64,000 bases of DNA from Sphaeramia orbicularis (GCF_902148855.1 NC_043978.1:37412294-37476293), one strand, 5' to 3'. Shown: positions 36,840 through 49,439, counted from the stretch's first letter. Notes: generated by a model from the sequence alone, not told the origin. Program-made: numbers and translations.

Positions 36840-38269
36840 AATGGGACCAAAGTGTGTATGCGTACTTATAGGCATGCACAAACATTGACTCTGTATGTGT
36901 GTTAAAGCCATTGAAGAGAATTTATGCATAAAATACATTATCTGATCCACTTTTGTAAATACACACGCTTATGATAATTATCATTTAATTCAACTGGTTT
37001 ATCACTACTTTTGGCTAAGTTTGTGATCTTTGTGGCAGAATGGAATGCCTTTTTTAAGCTTCATAAAGAAACGCAGTATCCAAAGCATGCATACTCAGTG
37101 TTATTTGTTCCAAGTTTCACTTCTGTAATAGTTGTTATCAATATGTTTTTTCATATGCATGGAAAAACCTTTAGACTCAGCAAATGAAAAAAAAAAATCA
37201 ACAATAACATGACATAGACTCCGCCCCTGATGGCAAGAGCTGAGAGCAGATTTTCTTTAAGCAGATATTTGCACCCAGGTGTCAGAAGCGTACCACCCTG
37301 TTTACAGCGGTGTTGTACTCTTAAAGCCCGACTGAAGGACTCTAACATAAAGACTTACTAACATTTTGCTAATGTCGCCAAAAGGTCTATTTTAATGCAA
37401 CATTTTCATATTTTCCTCAACCTAATCAATCTAATCACTGAATTTGGAAGTTGTATCCATGATCTAAACCTTGTATTCAGGGTCAGTGTCCTATCTTTAC
37501 TCCACTGACCACCATGAATCAGTGGGTCAGAGCCAGGAGATGGTGGCTATTCTCACCCTGGTGCAAATAGACACTCCTTTATCAGTTTTTCACTATTGCA
37601 GTACTTTTCATGGGTATGTTTGATCATGATATGCACTATAATTTTAATTCTTTGTTTCTTTTTACTTTTTGACACATTAAAAATATTTTGTATACATTTT
37701 TGTGTCTGGGTTTTTCATCATGTCTAGGCCAGTCTTCCATTTGTTTTAATAATTATTTCAATAATATCAGTTGTTATTGTAGAAAATAATTCCGACTAAA
37801 CAAAATTTATACTATGAAATTTTTTTACATTTACACATATAATATTCATATTATAAATTGGCTATTTTTCATCAGATCATGTTTTCAGACAAAAACCAAA
37901 AGCTGGTGCCTTTCAGCTTGAATTTAAAGACTTAAAGCAGAAATAAAAAACAAAAAGAGCTGGAGCACAGTGAAAATGTCAGTACATTTTAATGTTGCTC
38001 CAGCTTTTTTTTCCTTTTCTGCTTCCTATTTTTAATCAAATTTTGTGTCATTTTATAAATTCATTTTTCATACGAGAAACATAGTGACATTTTAGTGTCA
38101 ATAAGAAGAACACAGAACATGTTGAATTTTTCAGATGTATGTTACTCAAGATGTTTAATTTATTCATGTGATGTGTAAGATACACAGAACAAAAACTGTA
38201 TTACACATAGCCTTGTCAAAAAGTCCAGCACTCTAATATTTCATTACTCTGTACACACTTGCTGTGGAA
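36840..38269. other. zbtb8a 3' UTR and intergenic DNA
   Basis: AT-rich sequence with no coding segment. The 3' UTR end is not clear: no canonical AATAAA was identified within the first few hundred bases. Nothing else was recognised up to the Tc1 relic at about 38270. Confidence 0.4.
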
Positions 38270-39080
38270 TTGTTTTGATAAACTTACACAATCTGAGAAT
38301 ATTGATTTTTAGGACACATGTTGCTGAACCTACGGTTGCAGAAAAAACTAGTAGACCATCAAAAGTCATCAAAAACAATGGCTATGCAATCAAATACTAA
38401 CTCCTGTGTGTATCATGTGACTAAAACAGACAGAAAAGAAAACTTGGAATGCCTAAAAGCACTGGTTTTGGCAGTACAATGCTATAGTTATTAATGCAAG
38501 CACTTTAGTGATTTTGGTTATTATAAAAAAATAAATAATTTTTTTTTAAAAACAGAAAATGACTAGATATCAGCTCTGAAACTAGACTCCTATGAGTTAT
38601 TTGTGTTGTTATCATTATATTTGTCCAAACAAATGTACCTTTAGTGGTACCAGGCATTAAAATGATCAAGAAATTGAAGAAAACAAGGGTAGTCTGATAA
38701 TTTTTTCTGTGATTGTAGATGTGACCAACTGAAGCAACCCAGATCATAACACTGCTCCCACAGGCTCATGTAGACATTAGGCATCATGGGTAATCTCCAC
38801 CCACCTCCCTTCCCACCCTGATGCACCCACTACTCCAGAAACAGGTCATTCTGGACTCATCCAGGCACGTGACCTTTTACCTTTAAACACAGTCCAATGT
38901 TAAATCTGAACAAACTGATGGTTTGTTGATTGAAAAACTAGTTTGGGTTAAAGGAAATGCTGATGCTGAAACATATTAATCACTGTAGAGTTTACCCAAT
39001 GGAAGGCTCTGACCTACTTGCTGATTAGAATCTAGGTGGAGATTTTTGTCTATTCAAACCAATTTTGCCAGATAATTCAA
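38270..39080 (-). mobile_element. Tc1-like transposase relic, split by a MITE
   Basis: On the minus strand 39080-38718 reads in pieces as a Tc1 transposase middle: DESRMTCFW, then SSVMIWVASVGH (compare the family motif SVMIWGCFSWSG, the strand before the second catalytic Asp). The reading stops at a TA, where the MITE at 38331-38717 begins. Beyond the MITE, minus 38330-38290 resumes with ggttcagcaacatgtgtcc, matching the continuation ggttcagcaacattatgtgc of that transposon family as I remember it. The relic has frame changes and lacks both ends; it is inactive. Confidence 0.55.
38331..38717. mobile_element. Tc1/mariner-type MITE, copy 2
   Basis: A 387-bp unit flanked by TA, with inverted ends (cggttgcagaaaaaactagtaga / tctgataattttttctgtgattg). 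It is the second copy of the 25588-25954 repeat, with the same internal blocks in the same order. It carries an extra A/T run (about 38524-38553) that accounts for the length difference. Non-coding. Confidence 0.75.
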
Positions 39081-39141
39081 GTAACATCTCCCACCCATAC
39101 CATCTTTGACCGATAGGTGTCGCCAGTGCGGTGCGTTGAAC

Positions 39142-39198
39142 ATGGAGGACGTGTGGACCGCAATGAAGAAGTGACGTCACAGGAGAGGTAGGACAAAC
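39142..39198 (+). promoter_or_regulatory. hmgcl: hmgcl 5' leader: CRE and upstream ORF
   Basis: A perfect CRE, TGACGTCA (39172-39179), lies 20 nt before the start codon. An upstream ATG at 39142 opens a 10-codon frame (MEDVWTAMKK) whose TGA stop (39172-39174) is the first three bases of the CRE. If transcription starts left of 39142 this is a short uORF; if it starts at the CRE it is not transcribed. Confidence 0.45.
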
Positions 39199-41999
39199 AT
39201 GGCGGCTGTCATGAGGCTAGTAAACAGAAGCACTTTAAACCCAGCAATGGGTCAACACTGCCTGGCGTTCAGCTCTGCGGCAAAAATAAAAACGGTGAGT
39301 TTTATGGGGAAGTTTACTCAGCAGCAGCAGCTTATTGAACCCGTTTAAGCAGCAGTCTAAACCTGACATCTGTCTGCGTTTCTCCCTGATACGCCAGTGT
39401 TAACCTAGCTTGTTGGTTGACAGCTAGCAAACTGGGTCAAGTTAATATCTGTTTAGCCGAAGCTTTATTTATACTGCAGTTTAAATATGTGTTTGTTTGT
39501 ATAGGCTGCTGTGAGGCCAGGTCATGTTCTGCCAGAAAAGGTGAAAATAGTGGAGGTCGGACCCAGAGATGGTCTTCAAAATGAGAAGGTAAGTCTCATG
39601 TCGCTAATGTTCCAGTGTTTGTCAGCTGTTAGCACTCAAAACTCAGAAAATGCTGGCATCAACCAGTAATATTATCATCGTTAATAGTGGTGATAGTAGA
39701 AACACCTTAATCTAGTACAGGTGAGATCATGTATTGTGTAACCAGTCAAAATAATTTAAGTTATGTGCTCAGTTATGTTTCAACATCGTCATGTTTTTGC
39801 TTCTTTCACTCAGACAATCGTGCCAACAGATACTAAAATCCACTTAATAAACATGTTATCAGAATCAGGGTTGCCAGTCATTGAAGCTACCAGCTTTGTG
39901 TCTCCAAAATGGGTTCCACAGGTGTGGTAGTTTTCCTTTGCCATTTCAATGCAAATAGACAACACGCCCAGTGACTTGTTCTTTTGTAGTGCTAATTGCT
40001 TTCTGTTTTTCTATCAATTGTCAGATGGCAGATCAAGTGGAAGTGATGAAGGGCATCTGTAGGAAATCTGGAGTAACGTACCCAGTCCTCACCCCCAACC
40101 TGAAAGGCTTCCAGTCTGCTGTGAGTGCCAGACATCAGTTCCAGAAACATCTGGTCTATTTTCTCCATGTAGTGTTTAACACTTTGTTAGAGGAGCTGTA
40201 ATATATCTCAAAGTTTACTGAATTAAATGTGCCCCTGATTCACATTAAATACAGATGAAGGCCGGAGCTTCAGAGGTAGCCATATTTGGAGCTGCATCAG
40301 AGCTGTTTAGTAAGAAGAACATAAACTGCTCAGTGGATGAAAGTTTACAGCGCTTCGACGAAGTTATGAAAGCAGCTAAAGAGGCTGGTGTGCCAGTAAG
40401 AGGGTAAGGTTTGTTTCTTACTTTTTATTATCAACATTCTTTTAATAAGTGGAATCATAAAGTGATATTTTGATAAACCCCACTTATGTTTCTTATCACC
40501 ACAGTTATGTATCATGTGTCGTTGGATGTCCGTATGAAGGCAAGGTGGCACCTGAAAAAGTTGCACATGTGAGTTATCATATGGTTTACATCAATTAAAA
40601 ACCCACATAACATTCTACTATAATGCACGTTCTGTGTCCGTCTGGCGTCCAGCACAGGGTCCGATCGATGTTGCAGCACAGGAGGGCGTATTAGCCTCTC
40701 ATGCTGTCGTGCAATAGCACCACGGGTACAATGCTGCTAGTAAAAACAATGCAAGCACTGTCTGGTCTGGATCAAGTTTAACTGTCATCTGTCTCTTGCA
40801 GGTAGCTAAGCGTCTTTACTCCATGGGCTGCTATGAGATCTCTCTAGGGGACACAATTGGAGTGGGAACCCCTGGTAGCATGAGTGAAATGCTGGAGGCG
40901 GTGAGCAGGGAGGTGCCTGTCAGTGCCCTGGCAGTGCACTGCCACGATACCTACGGCCAAGCACTGGCTAACATCCTGGTGGCCTTACAGGTTAGATACC
41001 AGTGTTATTGAACACCAGACTGAAAATGTACATGATGTCTGTTTAGGTCTATGCTGTGTGATATAGGTAACGATACACATCATATTATAGCACATTTTCT
41101 GTAAATTCAGCAAAAATAAATATTTGGAAATTGTTGTAGTGAATTGCACACCCAAAAATTAAGTAATTTCCTTATATTTGTCCTGTTATTTACAACTATT
41201 GTTCAAATTTCCAAAATAGAATGCAACAAAATCACAAAATATGAATGTATAAAATATATAGCATAAATATAAAATATTTTGAATGTCTTATAGCAAATTT
41301 ATGTAGGCCTGAATTTTAATTATCATTAAAAACATCAAAGCGAAATGTGTAATATTTAAGAATATGACAAATACATTTGAAATATAAATATTTGTATGTA
41401 AAGTAATAGTATATATATGCAAATGTGGGACATTTAAACTGCACTTGCAAAGTAGGGCTCACAGTATAACCACTAAACATAATACTGTCTACATCCATGT
41501 CATGTAGAGGAAAACCATTCATTATCCAAATGATGACTTTTATTATGTGTTATCATGTGAAATGATAAATGCTTTTCTAACACATCATCAACACTGCAGA
41601 GATCCAGTTGTGTGTGTGTTTTATTATTAGTGTAGTGTTTACTAAATTTTTTATTTTATTTTATTTTATTTTTTTTGCAGATGGGAATCAGTGTTGTAGA
41701 CTCATCAGTAGCTGGACTCGGTGGCTGTCCCTATGCCCAGGGTGCCTCTGGGAATGTTGCTACTGAAGATGTTGTCTATATGCTTCATGGACTAGGGATC
41801 CAAACAGTAAGTCATGTTATTCCTCCTGTTTTTCTTACCCATACGTTGTGAGGCATTGTGCTTGCTGCAGCTCTCTAACTGTCCATTTTCACCTCAGGGA
41901 GTGGATCTCCCCAAGCTGATGGATGCTGGCGCTTTCATCTGTCGAACCCTCAACAGAAAGACCAACTCCAAAGTAGCTCAGGCTACCTGCAAACTGTAG
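39199..41999 (+). CDS. hmgcl: Hydroxymethylglutaryl-CoA lyase (HMGCL)
   Basis: Nine exons, all GT-AG: 39199-39294, 39505-39588, 39814-39921, 40025-40120, 40255-40403, 40505-40568, 40802-40990, 41681-41806, 41898-41999; 337 aa (human 325, numbering offset +12). It cleaves HMG-CoA to acetoacetate and acetyl-CoA, the last step of ketogenesis and leucine breakdown, in the mitochondrial matrix. Seen: an N-terminal Arg/Ser-rich presequence ([18 protein letters not shown]), [11 protein letters not shown] with Arg53/Asp54, [10 protein letters not shown] with metal ligands His245/His247, and [14 protein letters not shown] with catalytic Cys278. The C-terminus CKL is the family's peroxisomal-type signal, so dual targeting is possible. 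No missing active-site residue. zbtb8a lies between it and gale, whereas in mammals gale and hmgcl are direct neighbours. Confidence 0.97.
40615..40790. other. CpG-containing block in hmgcl intron 6
   Basis: A stretch richer in CpG than the rest of the intron (gtccgtctggcgtcc, gtccgatcgatg, gtgcaatagcaccacgg). It looks like an inserted or older repeat but has no recognisable tRNA boxes or tail. Unassigned. Confidence 0.25.
41649..41680 (+). repeat. hmgcl: (TTTTA)n tract at an hmgcl acceptor
   Basis: Pentamer repeat tttatttta... running directly into ttttttgcag, so the microsatellite forms the polypyrimidine tract of exon 8. Confidence 0.8.
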
Positions 42000-42957
42000 G
42001 CACCAGCCTGAAAACAGAGGACTCTTTCACAGACTGTCAACTCCAACATAATCACATAAACCTGGAGCTATCGTTACTGATTAGTTCTCCCAATTCCTTT
42101 GTTTTCATAGCTCCTCTATCTTTATGAAAATATTTCGTTAATGTTTTTGATATTTTTTTGGATGGTACTGACCCCTTCTTTTTAAGTATCAGATGATAAA
42201 TTCACCCTATGATAGCATAGCTGGAACGGTGCCTTATAAAAAAAAAAAAAGTCAGTCTGGTTGTACAGATAATTCCTGTCAAAAGCCCCGGTCAGGCAGT
42301 TTTAATGGTCTGCGTACTTTACTTTCTAGGCTGTGACTAAGCCAAGTTAAAGAGCAGTCTTTATTTATAATAAAAGATTAACCAGCACATTGTGTGAGGG
42401 ATGCATAAACTCACTGTTGAAGTCAGAAAAGGTAGAAGTGTTGTTTTGATTTTCATGGTTCTCCTTATACAGTGATAAGTGTCTCAAAAACATTCTTCCT
42501 CAGGAGCATGTGTAGAATCAGTTTTAATGAACCTGGGCATTGTGGAAAAAAATTATCTGCTCTATTACACAGTTTTGTTTTGGGTTTTTTTAATGATTTC
42601 TTTTCTTTTAGTATATGTAAGATTTCTACTTTCATTTCATTATTTCAGTATTTATTTTTAAGGTATTATCTGTCAGTTAACTTGTACAAATCAAACTAGA
42701 ACGTGACACTAATACATTTCACATCTGAAAACTGTAACATCATGATGACTCTAGTGACTCTTATTTACTTTTGAACTATGTGAAATATTTGCCTTTCTCA
42801 TGAATAAATTCACAGATAACTGATATAAAGCCACCACTGACCATTTGTGGAACTAAAATGATTTTTTTTTCTTGTCTCTGTACCTTTAATATATACAGTA
42901 TTTTTTGATTTTTTGATTTATTTTTTGTACAGTTTGCTGCGGAACTGATTCAGAGTA

Positions 42958-42963
42958 AATAAA
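42958..42963 (+). terminator. hmgcl: hmgcl polyadenylation signal (AATAAA)
   Basis: AATAAA about 0.96 kb after the hmgcl stop, followed by a T-rich stretch. The interval 42000-42980 is taken as 3' UTR. The next 300 bp, to the gjb3 3' end, holds nothing recognised. Confidence 0.5.
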
Positions 42964-43285
42964 AACTGTTTTCTTTACCACACCTTGTTAAAAAACCTGA
43001 ATGTCAAGTCTGACAGGCAGACTGAGATTCTTACTGGGGGCCTTACCAGCACTCAGAAGACATGCACCTTAATACAATAAAGACAAAAATAAGCACGTCA
43101 TGATGACTCACCCCAAACTTCTAACACGGAAACCGCAAATGCTAAAAAACTTATGAGACATTGATTACTTGTGTCTGTACCAGTAAATCTTAAGTCCACC
43201 TTTCAGTTTGAAAATTGATGTTTCTACTATTTTAATAGAAAATAATTGATGCAACACATACCACACAGTATCAAAATACATTCAC

Positions 43286-44330
43286 TTTAATATATTTAAG
43301 TTTAAAAATGATATTATAAACAAGTGCAGTAATACATTTCCACCTGATAGTTCCGTGTGGACAACGGGAGAAAACAAACCACTGCTTCGTCACCTTTCTT
43401 CCTGATTCCTCCACTGGAGCTCATGTGTTCCAGTGCTACCAACACAGAAGTAAACAGCAGCATTCCTTTCTCCTCATTTAAATCAACAGTGGTCTTGGAT
43501 GAAGCTATATTGTGTACAAGCGAGTCAAAGCTCAGACAGTTTAGGTACAACGTGGCTGTGCAGCATAATCCTGAGACTGAGTGGATGCCTGTCGAAGATC
43601 CAGATTAAGACATATACCAATGATATATGTAATTTACCACTGTCATGAATCTTACCCAAGAATATTAATGCAGTTTAGGCCAGTTTTCAACCTTCAAGTA
43701 TTACTCAGCCATAACTTTATGACTGTAGAGTTTCCACACTTCGGTGTAGAGTCGTTTATCTTTCTCCAGTGGCTTAGGCTCTGCTTATGAGGGGCATTGG
43801 GGTATTAAATTGAAAAGATGAAGCCATGTCTTAAACCTCAATAAATGAACAGATTACTGAAATGCGCATGTAATAGTGACAACACTGTAGACACTGGCAG
43901 GTTGGGTAATGAATACTTCTGCCAGGTGTGTCCTGCTTTCTCTTTTTCCCCTCCTGTGTCAAAATTCTAATAAGACACTGAACTGGAATGTTCTAATATG
44001 GGTGAAAGGGTGAAGCTGAAAAGGCACAAAGACATTTCCTGTATTCATCAAGAAAGCCACATATTAAAAACATATCAGTTTGGCTCTTGCTGACTTGATG
44101 TATTTGTTATGGATGTTGACTTAGAAACCAAAGTTCATATGCTCAAAAAGAGTCTAGTGTGTGGACACAGGGGCCCACAGGACAAATCCAGTACTGAATG
44201 ACTCATCTTCAAGGATCTGACGTATCCTGTAGTTTGGCTCAAAGTTATGAGTCTGTAACTGAGATGTGAAGTTGAGTCCTTGCCAAGTTACAACTCCACT
44301 CTTGATCTACAGTCTGATTTAGGTTTTCAA
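43286..44330 (-). other. gjb3: gjb3 3' UTR with candidate ATTAAA signal
   Basis: Non-coding sequence downstream of the connexin stop. ATTAAA on the minus strand (plus 43286-43291) is the best poly(A) candidate; no AATAAA was found on this strand in the interval. Confidence 0.35.
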
Positions 44331-45191
44331 TCACGAAGTAGAGGACAGATTAGGAGCAGAGGCTCGCATCTTCTCTTCCAGTTTGAGCCCAGATGGCCTG
44401 TATGCAGCCTTGCATGCGGTCTTGAAGGATGGAGGCTGTTCCTTCAGGTCTCTGTTCGACACAGGGAGGGTGCCGTTTTTAAAGCGGTCGCTGTAGTCCT
44501 CCTGATCCACAGTCAGGTTGCGATTGCGCCTTTTAATCTTGTTTGCGCATCGAGCGATTCGTTTGGAGATGAGATAAATGATCTCACAGATGTTCAGGAC
44601 AATGCAAAGGGCTGAAGCTCCAACCATGAAGTAGGTGAAGACCTTCTTCTCAGTGGGGTGGCCGATGTAGCAGTCCACCTGGTTGGGACAAGGCGACACC
44701 TCACATTTGACCAACCGGGGCAGGTAGAAGCTGTCGTACACTCGGTGGAGGATGTACAGGAAGGAAACCTCGATGCCTGTCTTAACGAAGAGGCTGATTA
44801 GATAAGTCCACCACAAGCCGCCATGTTTCTTGCCTGTGTTGTTGTACAGCTTGGCAGTGTCCCCATGCTTGGCCTTGTACTTGCGCTCACGGTCGTCACG
44901 GTATGCCACATGCATGACCACCATGAAGGATGGACAAGTGACAAATATGAGCTGCAGGGCCCACAGCCGGATGTGGGAGATGGGGAAGAAGAAGTCGTAG
45001 CAGACGTTGGCACAGCCAGGCTGCTTGGTATTGCAATCAAAGTCTTTCTGCTCATCGCCCCACACTCGCTCCGCTGCTACCACGTACACCATGACCCTAA
45101 AAACAAACACCACAGACAGCCAAACCCGCCCAAACGCCGTGGAATATTTGTTCACCCCACTGAGGAGGGCTTGGAAGGTCTTCCAGTCCAT
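44331..45191 (-). CDS. gjb3: Gap junction beta-3-like connexin (Cx31 group)
   Basis: Single coding exon, 286 aa, starting [51 protein letters not shown], near-identical to human GJB3. Four membrane segments lie at about 21-41, 76-96, 128-150 and 188-210. Extracellular loop cysteines follow the connexin pattern: C-x6-C-x3-C ([12 protein letters not shown]) and C-x4-C-x5-C ([12 protein letters not shown]). The tail ends [11 protein letters not shown], matching the GJB3-specific ASAPNL ending, which separates it from GJB4/GJB5. Six connexins form a hemichannel and two dock into a cell-cell channel. A non-coding first exon is suggested by donor GTAAGT at 45986-45981 and acceptor at 45275. It sits beside another beta connexin (52835-53626), as in the mammalian GJB3-GJB4-GJB5 cluster. 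Confidence 0.93.
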   Translation of the reverse strand: MDWKTFQALLSGVNKYSTAFGRVWLSVVFVFRVMVYVVAAERVWGDEQKDFDCNTKQPGCANVCYDFFFPISHIRLWALQLIFVTCPSFMVVMHVAYRDDRERKYKAKHGDTAKLYNNTGKKHGGLWWTYLISLFVKTGIEVSFLYILHRVYDSFYLPRLVKCEVSPCPNQVDCYIGHPTEKKVFTYFMVGASALCIVLNICEIIYLISKRIARCANKIKRRNRNLTVDQEDYSDRFKNGTLPVSNRDLKEQPPSFKTACKAAYRPSGLKLEEKMRASAPNLSSTS

Positions 45192-45274
45192 GTTTTTGGC
45201 TGGAAGTCAGATGTCTCCTCTAGTCAAATCTGGTCTCTGGAGAACTTGTCTTAGTTGCTGCTCAACTTGAAAAC
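45192..45274 (-). other. gjb3: gjb3 5' UTR part of the coding exon
   Basis: On the minus strand an acceptor cacaaacag precedes 45274, and 83 nt of leader run to the ATG at 45191. Confidence 0.5.
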
Positions 45275-45986
45275 CTGTTTGTGACATAAAAAAAGAATAC
45301 ATGAGCATGGTTTGACTATCTTGTGAATATTCTTTTATATTGGGAGCATTAGGTTTTGTGGTGTTACTTGATTACAGTAGATGTCTTTGGTATAAAATAC
45401 CCTAGTACTCTGACTTAAAATGACAACGCCATCTTCTCAAGTTGATTAACTGTGAAAACATGTTAAGTATACATCATTTATCTACCCATGTACAAATGTA
45501 ACAGCCATTAACAATGACAGACGGTTGTGCGCAGACTCGAAGCACGCTGTCCTTAAAGGAAACAAGTTGGACCGATGTTGTCAAAACAGTACTTATTTGA
45601 AAAAGAAAAAAAACTATGCATCATGAAAAACTTCTTACACAAATATAATCAAATCTCATCCAAACATATTAAATCATCTTCTGTGATCATTAAAAGTGAA
45701 GTTAATCCTTTGAATCAACACAAGTATTCAACAAAAGACAGCCTTTTACGCACAGGCAGAAGTGACTTGGCCACATTTTCTTGGCAGATTTCTACCGACA
45801 TATGGCTTCTATTCTACTCCCAGTCAGAGGTACTGATTTCCAAGACTGCTGTCTAGAAGCCAGCGCGTCCACTATTTTGAGAATATTCATTTTCAATCTT
45901 CCATAAAACGGAAACTAAAAGGGAACGGATCTTATCTTAATCTCCCGGTGCGTTAAAGTGGATTAGAGAGGGGTTTTCATACTTAC

Positions 45987-46090
45987 CAAATAAAGTTTTA
46001 ATCCATTATAACACGAAAGACACGTAACGATGCATATTTCCACCAGGTTTCTTGCTGCTTTACAGTCGTTTTAATCATTTAACGCACACA
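45987..46090 (-). other. gjb3: gjb3 non-coding first exon (candidate)
   Basis: A consensus donor (tttatttg|GTAAGT) ends the exon at 45987. The right end is approximate. Connexin genes typically have one non-coding first exon separated by an intron, here about 0.7 kb. Confidence 0.4.
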
Positions 46091-46629
46091 TTTGGTTACC
46101 ACCGACAGGTAGAGGAGCGCAGCGTTGAGAAATGCGTCTGTGGGTGTGGTTAAAGAAGAAAGAGTGGAGGTGCCCCAAATGTTCCTCACTCTTTCTCCGT
46201 CTCCCACTCCCTCTTCCTCCCTCCCTCCCCTCTGTCTTCTTTTACATGGCACTGTTAGATGGCAAAACAAATATTTTTGCGCATTACAGAAAAATGAAAG
46301 GAGCCTGCCTTGGAGATTTGAGATCAGTGTGTTTGGAACTTGGAGTGAACCGAGAATTAGAAAGAACCAAACTGAGACTGTTTAATTAAACTGTCCTACG
46401 ATTGCATTATATAACATATAAAACTCAATACGAATGTATTAGGCTGTATACTGTTACTGTCATACAATACAATATTAAATATCATGTCATAGGAAGTAAA
46501 TTCTGATATGATTAAAATACAGAGATCTCAGTGAAAAGAGTATTTATGATAATTTACCCTTAAAAGCACTTAATGCACTTTTATGGTATTTGATTAAACT
46601 GTTGTTATCTCATAATTTGATGATGTTTT

Positions 46630-46686
46630 TAGATGTAAGGCACTTTAGTCTTTCTTGTGTTGTAAAGTGCTATATAAATAAACTTT

Positions 46687-46776
<90 letters not shown>
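46630..46776 (+). repeat. Retroelement tail followed by (GATA)n
   Basis: gttgtaaagtgctatataaataaac, a common fish LINE/SINE 3' tail, runs into about 22 GATA units (46687-46776). Confidence 0.75.
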
Positions 46777-48716
46777 GACCTAAAACAATTTTTTAAATTA
46801 TTATTATTGTTTTGCGACTTCCAAATGATCTTCTCTCTACATCTAACTTTACTGATTTATCACCAGTTATTATAATATTACCCACTGTAATTTTTCTTTT
46901 TTTTTTTTTTCTTTTTTTTTTTTTTTGGCCAAAATCTTGTATTTTTTCTAGTTATTTCTATTTTTCTTCGTATTATATAAAAACACAGGAAATGGAAAAA
47001 ATATATCAACTGAACATAAAAACAAGCATCTGCTACAATTATCATTTGTCAGACTACATGGGTTTTACTGGTGAATCAATGCACAAAATGAAAGTGTTTC
47101 CACATTCACAACAATTGTCTGATCATCCAAATAAAACACATCAGATACCAGTGAAAAGCTGAGAAACTGCAACTTATCTGACCTGTTCATATGTGGTAAT
47201 ATGATTAGTAGTTTGAAAGTTATTAAAGATTTTAGATCAGTATTTTTGGTAGCCAGTGGCTGTTTAGGTCTTTGAGGGTTAAAGTCTTAGTTTTGTCCCT
47301 ACTTTGTCTCTCGATTGTAAATTTAAGGGTCTAGGGGTTGTGTCCCATTAAGTCAGCGTGATATCTACAGTCTTAACGGGGACAGAGTCAGCTTCACCTT
47401 CAGATTTATCCACTGCATTCTCCAGAGGGTAACAGCTTCAAGCATATTATCTGTATCAGCAAAATTGTTAACAAAAAAGGCAAGAGCCAGGAAGTAACCC
47501 CTAGAGTCCTGGAGCAAATCCAGAAAAAAAGGTAGTGAGGCCTGTATATATAGCCCCCCATCCCCCCACCCACCTTCTCTGTTTCTAACAGGGTTAGCTG
47601 CTGCGTTTGATTGAGCTACATTAGTATATGGCCTTGCCGGAGGAGTGCCCTTCTATTTTGTACCACGTTCCCAGGAGCAAGGATGTTTCTTTGTCCCAGC
47701 TTGTTTCTGAATACTTCACATAGGCAGACACACCCTCAGGCAGATTACGTGTTTTGCTGTTGTGTGTTAGTAACAGTATGACTTAGGCAATGTTAAATTC
47801 TGAGACAGTGGAGTGGCTGAGTAGCTTTCAAAAAATGGCTAGAGTCTGCCATGTCCTTGTCCAAACTTTCACCAAGTCTAAACCTGTTATCTATCATGCA
47901 CAGCTCTCTGCTGGTCTTTCGTAAGAACCTCCTATTGTTAATTTTTTCCATACCTTTTTGTAACATTAACAGGTCTGCAAAGAATGGTGTATTGTATTTC
48001 CTTTTGTTTTCAAATAGCACAGTTCATGAATGAAAAGCTCTTCCTTGTTTGTAGCTCTTGTCTCTTTAGGCACTTTTATGCCCAAGCTATCTGTTTTATT
48101 TCAGTGACTGTTTCTCCTTCGAACATTTAATATTATTTTCTGATAAGAAAGCAGTAATAAGTAGTGTTTACAGGCTCTTTTTAGCCCCTAGATGATATAA
48201 AGAGCATCAGATGTCAGCTTAGTATCATGCCGCTGCTGTGCCAGAGCATGGTGGTTTCTGCAGGCCGATGCTTGCATTCAGTGTTTGAGGTGTGTGTTTA
48301 CTTATTACTATAGCATAAAAGGCTTTTTTTCTGTTTATACATCACTAATTTCAAGTCAAGACAAGTATTTGCAGAGCTCAATGTCACACACTGTACAATG
48401 TCTGAATGGGCTTTGCAGGCCTAGAACAGCAGTATTTCTCCACCAAGATGCACATTCAGACATGTTATTTGATAGAGATTGTCTGTGTTAAATGTAAAGT
48501 ATAGTTGTGTCTAATAATGAGAGGGTAGGTTTGAGATGCCAGTTTAGATTTACAGCAGATACATGACAAACGCAACCCACTCAAGTAACCAGTTACATCC
48601 ATTTCACAGCGACAGAATTCCTTGTATGTGTTCATATCCCTGGTTAATGAAGTTAACTCTGATAGAACCCAACATTTTAACCCTGACCCTGACAGTAAGT
48701 AGTTTGTTGTTTTCCC

Positions 48717-48739
48717 GGGGGGGGGGGGGGGGGGGGGGG
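48717..48739 (+). repeat. Poly-G run of 23
   Basis: Uninterrupted G tract preceded by ccc, capable of G-quadruplex formation. Assembly collapse or slippage at such runs is common. Confidence 0.85.
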
Positions 48740-49439
48740 TTTGACCCTGACTATACCGCAACACAATACAGTCTAGATACTCCAGCACCAGGTCCATTAG
48801 TGATCACATTGACAAAACATTACAAGAAACATGAAACACCTCAAGGAGCACTTATTAATGCATAAGGAATTATCTAAAACACTTCACACACGTTTTTTAA
48901 AAATTACCATTTCCAGACCACATAGTCATTGGCAACCCACCACAAAAAGCCTCAGAAATGACCCAAAAAACCCTATAGACAACTGAAAATAAGCTTCATT
49001 TGACTCTATAAAACATGGAAGCTCCTCACATAATCTCAATTTGGCAGCATAGAAGATCTATATCTGTATCTTTAACACCTTGAAACTGAGAAGAGAAACC
49101 TGGTGTTGTCTTATTTAGCAAACTTAGGAAAATATGTCATAAATTGCCATAGATCTTCACTTTTCAAAACACTGTCTCTTAAAGTCTTTTACAAGTTTTT
49201 TGTCTTTTACAACATTTTTGTCCGTTACATCTTGTCCATCTCATCATGTAATTTTCATCTTGTTAAGTTTTCTATCTTTTCCTGAGGCCTCTCCTCTGCA
49301 TTTCACATGGTCAACATTTATAAACTATCCCCAGAGAACATTATTCTTCCTTTTTAATTAGTAACATGAATTCATGTATCACATATTTACTATGTTTTTC
49401 TTTGTTACAATTAGAGACCCAATAAAACCACCTCCGCAA

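Noticed and set aside
44823-45254. 143-codon plus ORF across gjb3
   Set aside because: Antisense shadow of the connexin coding exon. The same applies to plus ORFs at 52955-53413 and 7325-7681.
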